NCBI GenBank assembly: GCA_023413275.1
Contig: JAEZPX010000155.1
Span: 1-13,082, forward strand
Direction: 5' to 3'
From: Bacillota bacterium
GTDB lineage: Bacteria; Bacillota; Clostridia; Lachnospirales; Anaerotignaceae
Length of the DNA: 13,082 nucleotides
Shown here: piece by piece, positions 1 to 6,626 of the stretch
Position numbering within the stretch: the first letter of the stretch is position 1
How the letters are laid out: each line of letters begins with the position of its first letter
Translations under genes and position numbers: made by a program
The notes under the pieces: generated by a model
Database searches by the model: none
What the model saw: the letters and a program-made list of their open reading frames with translations, nothing else
What the model was told of the DNA's origin: nothing

Positions 1-113
<113 letters not shown>

Positions 114-114
<1 letters not shown>

Positions 115-803
115 TGAAAAAAAAATATTTATTATTTGATATAGATCATACCCTCATGGATTTTTCAGCCACAGAAAAAAAAGGGTTGAAAAAATGTTTC
201 GATTCTTTTGGAATCCCCTTTACCGAGGAAATTTTCTCTTGGTATCTTTCCCATAACCGCAAGCTCTGGGCACAATATGAAAGCGGTAAGATTCCCCGTG
301 ATATTATCTTTCAAAACCGCTTTACCGATACCTTTGCAGAATTCTCTATTAAGGCAGACGGAAATTTGATGGAAAAGGCATATCGCCAAGCCCTTTCTGA
401 AGGTATTGACTTGATTGAGGATGCACTGAACGTAGTGAAAAAACTGCATAAAACCCATGAACTATATGTTGTAACCAACGGCCTTGCTTCTACTCAAGAG
501 AAGCGCTTAACTGACAGTGGTCTTGCACCCTACTTTAAGGCAATCTTTGTTTCGGAGGTCATTGGGCTTCAAAAGCCAATGCCAGCGTATTTTGACTATT
601 GCTTTGAGCGTATCCCAAATTTTCAAAAGAAAGAGGCCATCATTATTGGCGATTCTTTGTCCTCCGATATTCAAGGTGGAATAAATGCCGGCATAGACAG
701 CTGTTGGTTTAATCCTAACGGCATAGCCAACGAAACCGCCTTTCAGCCCACCTGTGAAATCAGAAGTTTAACAGAGTTACTATCGCTTTTTGAAAACCAA
801 TAG
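114..803 (+). CDS. yjjG: YjjG-type HAD hydrolase, probable non-canonical pyrimidine nucleotidase
   Basis: This is a 229-residue HAD superfamily subfamily IA phosphatase with an alpha-helical cap. The four HAD motifs are visible: FDIDHTL with nucleophile D9 and acid D11; VVTNG around T121; K154 in GLQKPMP; and GDSLSSD with D180 and D185 for magnesium. The cap domain covers roughly residues 17-100. The DIDHTLMDF start, the overall length and the QKPMPAYFDY segment match the YjjG/YfnB group. Characterised members remove phosphate from nucleoside monophosphates and are thought to clear mutagenic pyrimidine nucleotides. The substrate here is inferred from family only. The ATG overlaps the stop of the upstream SDR gene by one base, and a GGAGG at 100-104 sits nine bases ahead of it. 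A terminator follows directly, so this is the last gene of its operon. Confidence 0.85.
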
Positions 804-818
804 CATACATATAAATAG

Positions 819-858
819 AAACGGTATCCGCAGTTATTTTGCAGATACCGTTTTTTTT
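819..858 (+). terminator. Rho-independent terminator after yjjG
   Basis: AAACGGTATC (819-828) pairs with GATACCGTTT, and an inner GCA/TGC extends the stem past one C-A mismatch. The loop is seven bases, and eight T residues (851-858) follow on the + strand. It lies 16 bases after the yjjG stop. The opposite strand has only a broken T run, so it would work weakly, if at all, for the convergent operon. Confidence 0.9.
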
Positions 859-901
859 CAACCTTTTTTAACATGGAAGAAAGAGAAGCATATTGGATAA
901 C

Positions 902-1003
902 TTAAAGCAGGTAAGAGATATAACGGGAATGTTTCCATGCATTATAATTACTTATATCATACGCTTCTTCAACTGTTGTCAGTGGAAATGGCGTAGAATT
1001 CAT
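902..1003 (-). CDS. Possible 33-residue reading frame coupled to the GNAT gene (uncertain)
   Basis: On the - strand an ATG (1001-1003) overlaps the TGA of the GNAT gene as ATGA, the classical arrangement for translational coupling. It opens a 33-codon frame ending in TAA at 902-904. The peptide contains TPFPLTTVEEAYDISNYN and ends in SRYISYLL, so it is not low-complexity. It is rich in aromatic residues and has no membrane segment. I do not recognise it. It could be a real micropeptide, the remnant of a decayed gene, or a chance frame in the 141-base gap between the GNAT stop and the yjjG terminator. Only a weak purine stretch inside the GNAT 3' end could act as its ribosome site. Confidence 0.2.
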   Translation of the reverse strand: MNSTPFPLTTVEEAYDISNYNAWKHSRYISYLL

Positions 1004-1527
1004 TTCTGAATGCTCTTTTCCATACATACCAGGTTTTCCCAAATAACATTCTGAAAATGAAAAAGGCACTTACCTGCCAACGCATAGCCTAAATTTGAAT
1101 ATAAACCAATTGCAGGTTCATTTCCCTCATATGTATCTAGTCTTATGACTTTACACCATCTCTTACGTGCATACTCCTCAGCAAAGGCAACAAATTCTCT
1201 ACCATAACCCTTTCCGCTGGAATTTGGTCTGATGCAAAGGGTATGAATCACCAAAACATCGTCATTTTCAGCAGAAATTTTCCAAGGAATATTGCCGTAT
1301 TCCTTAGGTTGTATATGGTTCAAAATGATGCTTCCATACAATCGCCCTGCCTCGTCCTCGCCAACAAAAAGAGTGCCTTCCCTCAGCGCCTTTTCAGCAT
1401 CTCCTTTTGTTGGATAAAGTCCTTTCTGCCAATTGGTATAACTGCCGTTTGCCGCTTCAAAATCCAAAACTTCGTGATAGATTGCTTCAACTTCGTCTAA
1501 ATCTCTTACCAATGCTTTGCGTATCAA
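1000..1527 (-). CDS. GNAT-family N-acetyltransferase
   Basis: This is a 175-residue single-domain GCN5-related acetyltransferase. The acetyl-CoA binding motif A is visible as IHTLCIRPNSSGKGYG (about residues 94-109; pyrophosphate loop SSGKGYG). It is preceded by the beta strand carrying GRLYGSIIL and followed by the motif B region, NEPAIGLYSNLGYALAG. The acceptor is unknown. The start is a TTG (1525-1527) preceded by GGGAG with seven bases of spacing, and no better ATG lies upstream. It begins 15 bases after the tsaD stop on the same strand, so it is probably the third gene of the rnz-tsaD unit. RimI, the ribosomal protein S18 acetyltransferase, is often found beside tsaD. This protein is longer than RimI and lacks its usual opening, so I do not call it rimI. 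A small-molecule or general protein acetyltransferase is equally possible. Confidence 0.85.
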   Translation of the reverse strand: MIRKALVRDLDEVEAIYHEVLDFEAANGSYTNWQKGLYPTKGDAEKALREGTLFVGEDEAGRLYGSIILNHIQPKEYGNIPWKISAENDDVLVIHTLCIRPNSSGKGYGREFVAFAEEYARKRWCKVIRLDTYEGNEPAIGLYSNLGYALAGKCLFHFQNVIWENLVCMEKSIQK

Positions 1528-1542
1528 AATATCACTCCCTCG

Positions 1543-2571
1543 TTATCTTTGTCCCAATTTCAAGCTTGGATTGGCATTCAAATCCAAACCATCCCGCACT
1601 CCTGCTAGATATTCATAATACGCCGCACAACCAATCATTGCCGCATTATCCGTGCAAAGAATTGGAGAAGGGATGCTAAGTTGAAAACCCTCCCTTTTAC
1701 AAGCTTCTTTCATTCTCTCTCTCAGCGCGCTGTTGGAAGCCACCCCACCGGCTAAGGCAATTTTCTGTAACCCTTTTCCCTTTGCCGCCTTAATGGCTTT
1801 TCCCACCAAAACCTCTACAACAGATTGTTGAAAACTTGCTGCAATATCAAAAGGGTTGATTTCCTCACCTAACATCCTTTGCTTATTCACATAATTTAGA
1901 ACGGCGGATTTTAAACCGCTGAAACTAAAATCGTAGCTATCTTCTTCTAAAAATACACGAGGAAATTTAATTGCATCAGGATTTCCTTTTTTTGCAGCAG
2001 CATCAATTTTAGGTCCCCCTTGGTAGCCCATTCCAATTACTCTGGCAACCTTATCATAGGCCTCACCAGCGGCATCATCTCTGGTTTTACCCAAAATTTC
2101 GTACTTACCATAATCAGAGACATAAACCAAGTGAGAATGTCCCCCTGAAACAACCAAAGCCATATAGGGAGGTTCAAAATCCTTATTCTCAATATAGTTC
2201 GCACAAATATGCCCTTCTATATGGTGTACACCAATCAATGGCTTATTTACTGCAAAAGCTATGGCTTTTGCTTCAGCCAATCCAACTAGAAGTGCCCCCA
2301 CCAATCCGGGCCCATAGGTGACCCCAATGGCATCCACGTCTTGAAGGGTTACGCCTGCTTCCTGCAAGGCTTGGGTAATCACCCCATCAATGGCCTCTAT
2401 ATGTTTTCTGGATGCAATCTCAGGCACAACACCACCATAAAGGGTATGCAGGGCAATTTGAGAGGAAATGACGTTCGACAATACCTCTCGTCCGTTTTTC
2501 ACAACGGCAGCCGCCGTCTCATCGCAGGAGCTTTCAATTGCCAATATATAAATATCTTTTTCATTTTCCAT
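1543..2571 (-). CDS. tsaD: tRNA N6-adenosine threonylcarbamoyltransferase TsaD
   Basis: This 342-residue member of the Kae1/TsaD/YgjD family is full length for bacteria. It transfers the threonylcarbamoyl group from threonylcarbamoyl-AMP to A37 of tRNAs that read ANN codons. It works in the cytoplasm with TsaB and TsaE, neither of which is in this window. The sequence shows the ASKHA-fold opening [16 protein letters not shown], the metal-binding HHIEGH (H117 and H121), the nucleotide-site [11 protein letters not shown], the ALAGGVASN loop and CTDNAAMIG with the third metal ligand D308. The ATG at 2569-2571 lies inside the 3' end of rnz, giving an 11-base overlap and hence probable translational coupling. 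Identification is firm because several family-specific motifs are intact and correctly spaced. Confidence 0.97.
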   Translation of the reverse strand: MENEKDIYILAIESSCDETAAAVVKNGREVLSNVISSQIALHTLYGGVVPEIASRKHIEAIDGVITQALQEAGVTLQDVDAIGVTYGPGLVGALLVGLAEAKAIAFAVNKPLIGVHHIEGHICANYIENKDFEPPYMALVVSGGHSHLVYVSDYGKYEILGKTRDDAAGEAYDKVARVIGMGYQGGPKIDAAAKKGNPDAIKFPRVFLEEDSYDFSFSGLKSAVLNYVNKQRMLGEEINPFDIAASFQQSVVEVLVGKAIKAAKGKGLQKIALAGGVASNSALRERMKEACKREGFQLSIPSPILCTDNAAMIGCAAYYEYLAGVRDGLDLNANPSLKLGQR

Positions 2572-3502
2572 GTTTATTGTCCTCCAAATTATCCTTGGGA
2601 AACAGGATGGTGGTACTCATTCTTTCCACACCCAAAACCGTATTCAGGAAAATATTCTGAGCCACTTCTAAAAATAGTTCTGGCTCATTGAGAGAAGGGC
2701 TGAAGTGGGTCAGCCAAAGAGCTTCTGCTTCGCCATCCTTAGCCAGCTGTGCCGCCTCAGAAAACAGCATATGCTTATTCTCCTTTGCTTTTTGTAATTT
2801 TTCGTCCTCACCATACATTCCTTCGCAAATAAAAAGCTGAACGCCTCGAATAAAGCTGCGTAATCTATCCGCAGGTCTGCTATCTGTACAATAAGCCACA
2901 CTTATTCCCTCTCTTGGATTCCCCAGTACCATATCAGAGGTATATGTTTTTCCTTCGAACTCTAAAAAACCTTCCTTTTGCAAACTTCCCCATAAGGTTT
3001 TTGGAAGACCTAAGCCTTCTGCCTTCTTTATATCAAACTTTCCTCTGCGCTGTAAATCTATACGATACGCATAGCATTTCACCATATGATCCGCCAAGCA
3101 ATGAGAAATCATAAAATTGCCCACCTGAATGGGATTTGGCGTATCCTTTCCAATTTCTATATATGTGAGTGGAAAAGGCAATTCCGGACAAATCCTACAA
3201 AGCCCTTCCACAATATAAGCAAGTCCCTGGGGCCCAATGATCGTAAGAGGTTCCGTCCTTCCCGCATTGCCAATGGTCAGCAATAGCCCTGGGAGACCTG
3301 AGATGTGATCCGCATGAAAATGAGTGATGCAAATCACATCAATGGATTTAAAGCCCCATCCTTGCATTTTCATGGTCACCTGCGTGCCCTCACCACAGTC
3401 GATCAGCAAAAGCCGCCCGTTTATCCTAGCCAGCATTGCCGTTAAAAATCGTCCGGGCATAGGCATCATTCCGCCTGTTCCCAGCAAACAAATATCAAGC
3501 AT
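2561..3502 (-). CDS. rnz: Ribonuclease Z-type metallo-beta-lactamase-fold nuclease
   Basis: This is a 313-residue MBL-fold protein of the RNase Z/ElaC family, which cuts the 3' trailer from tRNA precursors. Metal ligands are all present: HFHADH (H61, H63, D65, H66), H134 in [10 protein letters not shown]207 in AYCTDSRP and H266 in LTHFSPS. The KHM segment around H244 matches the family's HxT-like catalytic loop. The insert at about residues 150-190 ([16 protein letters not shown]) is the substrate-arm region typical of RNase Z. The N-terminal loop reads GTGGMMPMP rather than the common GTSAGVPT, as I recall for some clostridial members. The start is an ATG with AAAGGAG seven bases upstream. 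It is the first gene of the unit and overlaps tsaD. Another MBL phosphodiesterase is the only alternative and is unlikely given the complete motif set. Confidence 0.92.
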   Translation of the reverse strand: MLDICLLGTGGMMPMPGRFLTAMLARINGRLLLIDCGEGTQVTMKMQGWGFKSIDVICITHFHADHISGLPGLLLTIGNAGRTEPLTIIGPQGLAYIVEGLCRICPELPFPLTYIEIGKDTPNPIQVGNFMISHCLADHMVKCYAYRIDLQRRGKFDIKKAEGLGLPKTLWGSLQKEGFLEFEGKTYTSDMVLGNPREGISVAYCTDSRPADRLRSFIRGVQLFICEGMYGEDEKLQKAKENKHMLFSEAAQLAKDGEAEALWLTHFSPSLNEPELFLEVAQNIFLNTVLGVERMSTTILFPKDNLEDNKHGK

Positions 3503-3541
3503 AACTTTCTCCTTTGAATTTAAAAATTACCGTTACTTTTC

Positions 3542-3593
3542 ATCATATCGTATTCCTCGTTAAAATACAAGTTTTGCCACAGAAATGGGTCAA
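3542..3593 (-). promoter_or_regulatory. Candidate sigma-A promoters for rnz-tsaD-GNAT (two overlapping)
   Basis: On the - strand TTGACC (3588-3593) is followed after 18 bases by TGTATT (3564-3569). A second option is TTGTAT (3565-3570), 17 bases ahead of TATGAT (3542-3547). Either would start transcription 20-60 bases ahead of the rnz ATG. One element of each pair is weak, so which is used cannot be decided from sequence alone. Confidence 0.5.
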
Positions 3594-3611
3594 TATACTT
3601 TTTCTCTTTCC

Positions 3612-3742
3612 AATTTCCTAAAATGCATTTCTATTCTTTTTGGGAATCATAATGGTCATTGAAATAATTAGTAAACTGTTCTTCCGTCCCAACACCTCTT
3701 AAACAATTTTTTTCTTGCAATACATTCAATCTTTAGGAAATT
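3612..3742. repeat. Widely spaced 11-base inverted repeat in the rnz intergenic region
   Basis: AATTTCCTAAA at 3612-3622 is matched by its exact reverse complement at 3732-3742, with 109 bases between the arms. A 10-base perfect palindrome, AAATGCATTT (3621-3630), abuts and partly overlaps the left arm. The repeat lies between the promoter candidates facing left (rnz) and right (the small membrane gene). I see no coding frame of note in 3594-3761. The role is unknown: a pair of binding sites for a regulator that loops DNA, or coincidence in AT-rich sequence. Confidence 0.5.
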
Positions 3743-3761
3743 AACTATCTAAACGTCTTTT

Positions 3762-3791
3762 TTGACTCCAAAACAAATGATTCAAAATAAT
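3762..3791 (+). promoter_or_regulatory. Candidate sigma-A promoter for the 56-residue membrane peptide
   Basis: TTGACT (3762-3767) and AATAAT (3786-3791) each match five of six consensus bases and are 18 bases apart. The start codon at 3862 lies about 70 bases downstream. A sporulation sigma factor site cannot be excluded, but I could not find a convincing one. Confidence 0.5.
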
Positions 3792-3861
3792 ACGAAAAAA
3801 ATTTTACTTTTCAGGTACAAAAACGTGTTCATCGGAATAGAAATACTAAGGGGGGGTTCTT

Positions 3862-4032
3862 ATGCGCAGGAGATTTCGATATACACCATTTAAATGGATA
3901 TGCGGAGTTATTTTCGTATCTTTGGGCATAGGAATGCTTCTGGCCGTGCTAATACCCTATTGCATTCCTCTGCTGGCACTATTATTTATTGGGGCAGGCA
4001 TTTGGCTTATCTTTAATTTCTATCAGTGTTAA
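3862..4032 (+). CDS. Small membrane peptide of 56 residues, function unknown
   Basis: An ATG preceded by a run of seven G residues (3850-3856, five bases upstream of the ATG) opens a 56-codon frame ending in TAA. The peptide starts with a basic patch (MRRRFR). It then has two hydrophobic segments at about residues 12-31 and 34-53, joined by a short IPYCIP turn, and ends in NFYQC. The basic start predicts that both ends face the cytoplasm, with the two helices forming a hairpin. Cysteines lie at 14, 34 and 56. I do not recognise the family. Composition, ribosome site and promoter all fit a real gene. It stands alone between divergent rnz and convergent rpmB and is the only + strand gene right of yjjG. 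Being short, it could be missed by automated gene calling. Confidence 0.7.
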   Translation: MRRRFRYTPFKWICGVIFVSLGIGMLLAVLIPYCIPLLALLFIGAGIWLIFNFYQC

Positions 4033-4062
4033 GAAAAAATGTCACAAATCAATAAAACGAAA

Positions 4063-4096
4063 AAAAGCCTTTCTCCAAACTCGGAAAAAGGCTTTT
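4063..4096 (-). terminator. Terminator after rpmB (may also serve the small + strand gene)
   Basis: AAAAGCCTTTCTCC and GGAAAAAGGCTTTT form a 14-pair stem with one C-A mismatch and a six-base loop. On the - strand the stem is followed by about seven T residues, 14 bases after the rpmB stop. The + strand side ends in only four T residues, so it would stop the convergent gene less well. Confidence 0.85.
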
Positions 4097-4109
4097 AGCT
4101 CTCGGTCAA

Positions 4110-4313
4110 TTAGATTGCACGTGTAACTTTATTTGCACGCATACATTTTGTGCAAACGTAAATAGATTTTACATTGCCGTTATTTTCAACGATTTTAACT
4201 TTCTTTACGTTGGGTTTCCACTTTCTATTCGCACGTCTACTAACCTGACTACGGTTAATGCTGATTCTATGACCTTTCATCTGGCCCTTTTCGCAAATTT
4301 CACATTTAGCCAT
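4110..4313 (-). CDS. rpmB: Large ribosomal subunit protein bL28
   Basis: This is a 67-residue basic ribosomal protein of the 50S subunit. It opens MAKCEICEKG and continues with GHRISINRSQVSRRANRKW, the conserved bL28 core that contacts 23S rRNA. Two CxxC pairs (C4/C7 and C54/C57) are present, so this is the zinc-binding C+ form rather than the cysteine-free paralogue that many bacteria switch to when zinc is scarce. A very strong ribosome site (GGAGGAGGTG) precedes the ATG. It has its own promoter and terminator and so is a single-gene unit, though read-through from thiN upstream is possible. In Bacillus subtilis rpmB also lies next to thiN but faces the other way with spoVM between them. Here it is on the same strand and no SpoVM frame is seen in the gap. 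Confidence 0.97.
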   Translation of the reverse strand: MAKCEICEKGQMKGHRISINRSQVSRRANRKWKPNVKKVKIVENNGNVKSIYVCTKCMRANKVTRAI

Positions 4314-4357
4314 GTCTGCACCTCCTCCACTACTGCTTTATGTGACATAACAAAGAT

Positions 4358-4386
4358 ATTCTAGCAGAAAAGACAAAGTTTTGCAA
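4358..4386 (-). promoter_or_regulatory. Promoter of rpmB
   Basis: TTGCAA (4381-4386), a 17-base spacer and TAGAAT (4358-4363) lie on the - strand. A TG dinucleotide one base ahead of the -10 makes it an extended -10 element. The predicted start leaves a leader of about 40 bases before the rpmB ATG. The spacing and composition fit the strong vegetative promoter expected for a ribosomal protein gene. Confidence 0.8.
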
Positions 4387-4425
4387 GGAAAATCAGTGGA
4401 TAATTTGAGTTTTTTTTCCTCTGCC

Positions 4426-5064
4426 TCAATCCTTGGAACGAATTACATAAAGATATCCTTCGGTAAAATCAATTGTTGCCTCTTCCTTTGCCAATACATT
4501 GCTCACCGCAACCATATCGTCATCTAATGCCAAATCCCTGTTTATCAAGGGATATTCAAATCCTGTAAGGGTAATCCCCTTTACCATCATGGATAAGGGT
4601 ATGGTGGATACCAAATCCCCAATTTTTCCATGTATTGTAATTGGTTTATCCACTAGTTCAACACAATTATTTTCATCCACCAATCTAGCTCTTATTCCTT
4701 TTTTCAAAAGTCCCAAGAGCAAATGAGCATTGGCAAGGGAATGATCAAATCGGGAACCCAGTCCCCCCAATAAAATTAAATCTGTTACGCCTTTTTCCAA
4801 GGCTAAAGCAATCCCCAATTGCATGTCCGTTTCATCTTTTCTGGCAGGAAACTGACGAATAGGTATGCCTTTTTCTTTATAATAGTTCAAAACTTCTTGG
4901 CTCACTGAGTCAAAATCCCCAACAATATAGTCGGGCATTAAATCCAATGCCATTGTATGATGCAAACCGCCATCACAGCAGATCAGAACATGGGCACCTT
5001 CTAAATATTCCTTGCAAAATGCATAATTAGAAATCTTCGCTCCCGCAAAAATGACTGCCTTCAT
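4426..5064 (-). CDS. thiN: Thiamine diphosphokinase ThiN
   Basis: This 212-residue thiamine pyrophosphokinase transfers pyrophosphate from ATP to thiamine, giving the cofactor thiamine diphosphate in the cytoplasm. The N-terminal catalytic domain shows CCDGG (D31), VGDFDS (49-53), KDETDMQLG (76-84) and GGLGSRFDH (100-108). These are the conserved magnesium- and ATP-binding motifs. The C-terminal beta domain, about residues 125-212, binds thiamine and ends GYLYVIRSKD. I chose the ATG at 5062-5064 because AAGGAG (5075-5080) is ten bases ahead of it. An in-frame ATG at 5071-5073 is only one base from that site, and longer versions run deep into rpe. With this start the gene begins one base after the rpe stop. 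It is the last gene of the rsmB operon. No clear terminator follows before the rpmB promoter. Confidence 0.93.
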   Translation of the reverse strand: MKAVIFAGAKISNYAFCKEYLEGAHVLICCDGGLHHTMALDLMPDYIVGDFDSVSQEVLNYYKEKGIPIRQFPARKDETDMQLGIALALEKGVTDLILLGGLGSRFDHSLANAHLLLGLLKKGIRARLVDENNCVELVDKPITIHGKIGDLVSTIPLSMMVKGITLTGFEYPLINRDLALDDDMVAVSNVLAKEEATIDFTEGYLYVIRSKD

Positions 5065-5065
5065 T

Positions 5066-5731
5066 TTACTCATACTCCTTGAAAATTTCAAAGAAATCTT
5101 TAGCAGCTTTGCCAATATTCTCTTTTCCAAATACTGCAGAACCTGCAACGATAACATTTGCCCCTGCATCTAAAACAATTTTTACATTTTCCTGGGTAAT
5201 ACCACCATCAACCTGAATATCATACCCTAGATTCATTTCTTTTTTCCAAAGAGACAATTGATGAATTTTAGGAACCTGATTTTCCATAAATTTCTGTCCA
5301 CCAAAGCCCGGTTCCACCGTCATCACCAAAACCATCTCCACATCAGCTAAGTAAGGCTTCACTGCCTCCACAGGTGTATTTGGTTTAATGGTAATGCCCG
5401 CCTTGGCCCCTGTGCTATGAATCAAATCAATTACCTTCTTTGGGTTCTCTGTTGCCTCCAAGTGGAAGTTTATAATATCCGCACCCGCTTTACGAAATTC
5501 TTCAACGTATTTTTCAGGCTCAACAATCATTAAATGGGCGTCAAAAACCATATTGCTTGCCTTACGAATTCCTTTGATTACAGGAATGCCAAAGGAAATA
5601 TTGGGAACAAAAACACCGTCCATTACATCCAAATGAATATAAGGAGTACCTGCTTGCTCAATGATTGCCAGCTGTTCCCCGATTTTTGCAAAATCGATGG
5701 AAAGCATTGATGGAGAAAGATAAATTGCCAT
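5066..5731 (-). CDS. rpe: Ribulose-phosphate 3-epimerase
   Basis: This is a 221-residue TIM-barrel enzyme that interconverts D-ribulose 5-phosphate and D-xylulose 5-phosphate in the pentose phosphate pathway. The metal and catalytic residues are visible: S8 in LSPSML, H33 and D35 in HLDVMDG, H66 in AHLM and D175 in QVDGGI. The phosphate-binding loops are TVEPGFGGQKF (138-148) and AGSAVFG (196-202). Length is standard for the family. The ATG lies one base past the rsgA stop, and its ribosome site (AGGAAG) is within the rsgA 3' end. Its place between rsgA and thiN is the common Firmicute arrangement. There is no obvious metabolic link to its translation-related neighbours, beyond thiamine diphosphate being the transketolase cofactor for pentose phosphates. 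Confidence 0.97.
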   Translation of the reverse strand: MAIYLSPSMLSIDFAKIGEQLAIIEQAGTPYIHLDVMDGVFVPNISFGIPVIKGIRKASNMVFDAHLMIVEPEKYVEEFRKAGADIINFHLEATENPKKVIDLIHSTGAKAGITIKPNTPVEAVKPYLADVEMVLVMTVEPGFGGQKFMENQVPKIHQLSLWKKEMNLGYDIQVDGGITQENVKIVLDAGANVIVAGSAVFGKENIGKAAKDFFEIFKEYE

Positions 5732-5732
5732 T

Positions 5733-6614
5733 TTATTTCTTCCTTTCCTCTTCCTTTTTCAGTTCTTGAACTATATTTACATACCGTTCGTAGCGCATAG
5801 GATGAATTGCCTTGCCGATTTGTGCCTTTACAGCACAATCCGGCTCGTTTATATGCATGCATCCATGATAATAACATGCATGGACAAACGGTTCAAACTC
5901 TTTAAAATAGTATTGCAATTTTTCCGATGGGATATGATTTAAAAACAAGGAGGTAAATCCAGGGGAGTCCACAATATAGCTGTTCTCCGTTATTCGTATC
6001 AGCTCTGCATGTCTGGTGGTGTGGCGTCCTCGTTGTATCTTCTGGCTGAGTTCCCCTGTATTTAGCTCTAATCCAGGAAACGCCGCATTAATTAAGCTAC
6101 TTTTACCTACGCCTGAAGGTCCGGCAAAAACAGAAATTCTATTTTCCAGTGCCGCTTTCAAATCTTCCACACCACTGCCAAGCTCTGCGCTGGTGCATAT
6201 CACCAAATATCCTGCCTGTCTGTACAGTTTAGCGGCTTCTTCATAATCCTGATTGTTATCCTTGTCAATTTTATTTAACACGATGACAATGTCCAGCTCC
6301 TGCTCCTCCGCAAGGAGCAGGAACCGATCCAACAAGTCTAAGTTCATATCCGGACTTTTTGCCGCAAAAACAATAACTGCTTGATCAACATTGCTCACTT
6401 TAGGGCGAATTAGTTCAGTCCTTCTTGGCAGTATTTCATCCAAGCTGCCTTTTTTGTTTTCTTCATCCAAAACGGAAATTTTCACATGATCACCAACCGT
6501 AGGTCGGATGCCCTCTTTTCTGAAAATCCCCCTTGCACGGGTTTCAAAAACGCCTTTTTGGGTATCTATATAATAAAACCCACCGATTCCTTTTACAATT
6601 ACGCCTTCAAGCAT
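5733..6614 (-). CDS. rsgA: Ribosome small subunit-dependent GTPase A
   Basis: This 293-residue circularly permuted GTPase (RsgA/YjeQ/CpgA) acts late in 30S subunit assembly. An N-terminal OB-fold covers about residues 1-65. The G motifs then come in permuted order: NKID (114-117), the SAE region (142-144), the P-loop GPSGVGKSS (165-173), GRHTTR switch I (196-201) and DSPG (216-219). The C-terminal zinc domain has C247, C252, H254 and C260. All key residues are present. The start lies 12 bases after the pknB stop with GGAGGG close upstream. In B. subtilis the orthologue CpgA is a reported substrate of the kinase PrkC. A kinase, phosphatase and RsgA in one operon here fits that regulatory link, but phosphorylation in this organism is inference. 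Confidence 0.97.
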   Translation of the reverse strand: MLEGVIVKGIGGFYYIDTQKGVFETRARGIFRKEGIRPTVGDHVKISVLDEENKKGSLDEILPRRTELIRPKVSNVDQAVIVFAAKSPDMNLDLLDRFLLLAEEQELDIVIVLNKIDKDNNQDYEEAAKLYRQAGYLVICTSAELGSGVEDLKAALENRISVFAGPSGVGKSSLINAAFPGLELNTGELSQKIQRGRHTTRHAELIRITENSYIVDSPGFTSLFLNHIPSEKLQYYFKEFEPFVHACYYHGCMHINEPDCAVKAQIGKAIHPMRYERYVNIVQELKKEEERKK

Positions 6615-6626
6615 ATGCCCTCCATC

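Noticed and set aside
1000..1527. RimI, the ribosomal protein S18 acetyltransferase
   Set aside because: The position next to tsaD is suggestive, but the protein is longer than RimI and its N-terminal half does not match the RimI pattern I know, so I kept the general GNAT name.
4314..4425. Possible spoVM in the thiN-rpmB gap
   Set aside because: I read the gap on both strands and found no 20-30 codon frame with the amphipathic SpoVM pattern or a ribosome site. The space is taken by the rpmB promoter.
4387..4425. Terminator after thiN
   Set aside because: A run of eight A/T bases is present, but the only hairpin is five pairs (TTGAG/CTCAA) around a 15-base loop. This is too weak and wrongly placed relative to the T run on the transcribed strand.
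4426..5169. Longer thiN beginning 35 codons further upstream, inside rpe
   Set aside because: The added residues are a frame-shifted reading of the rpe 3' end, with no ribosome site and no family counterpart. AAGGAG at 5075-5080 supports the start at 5064.
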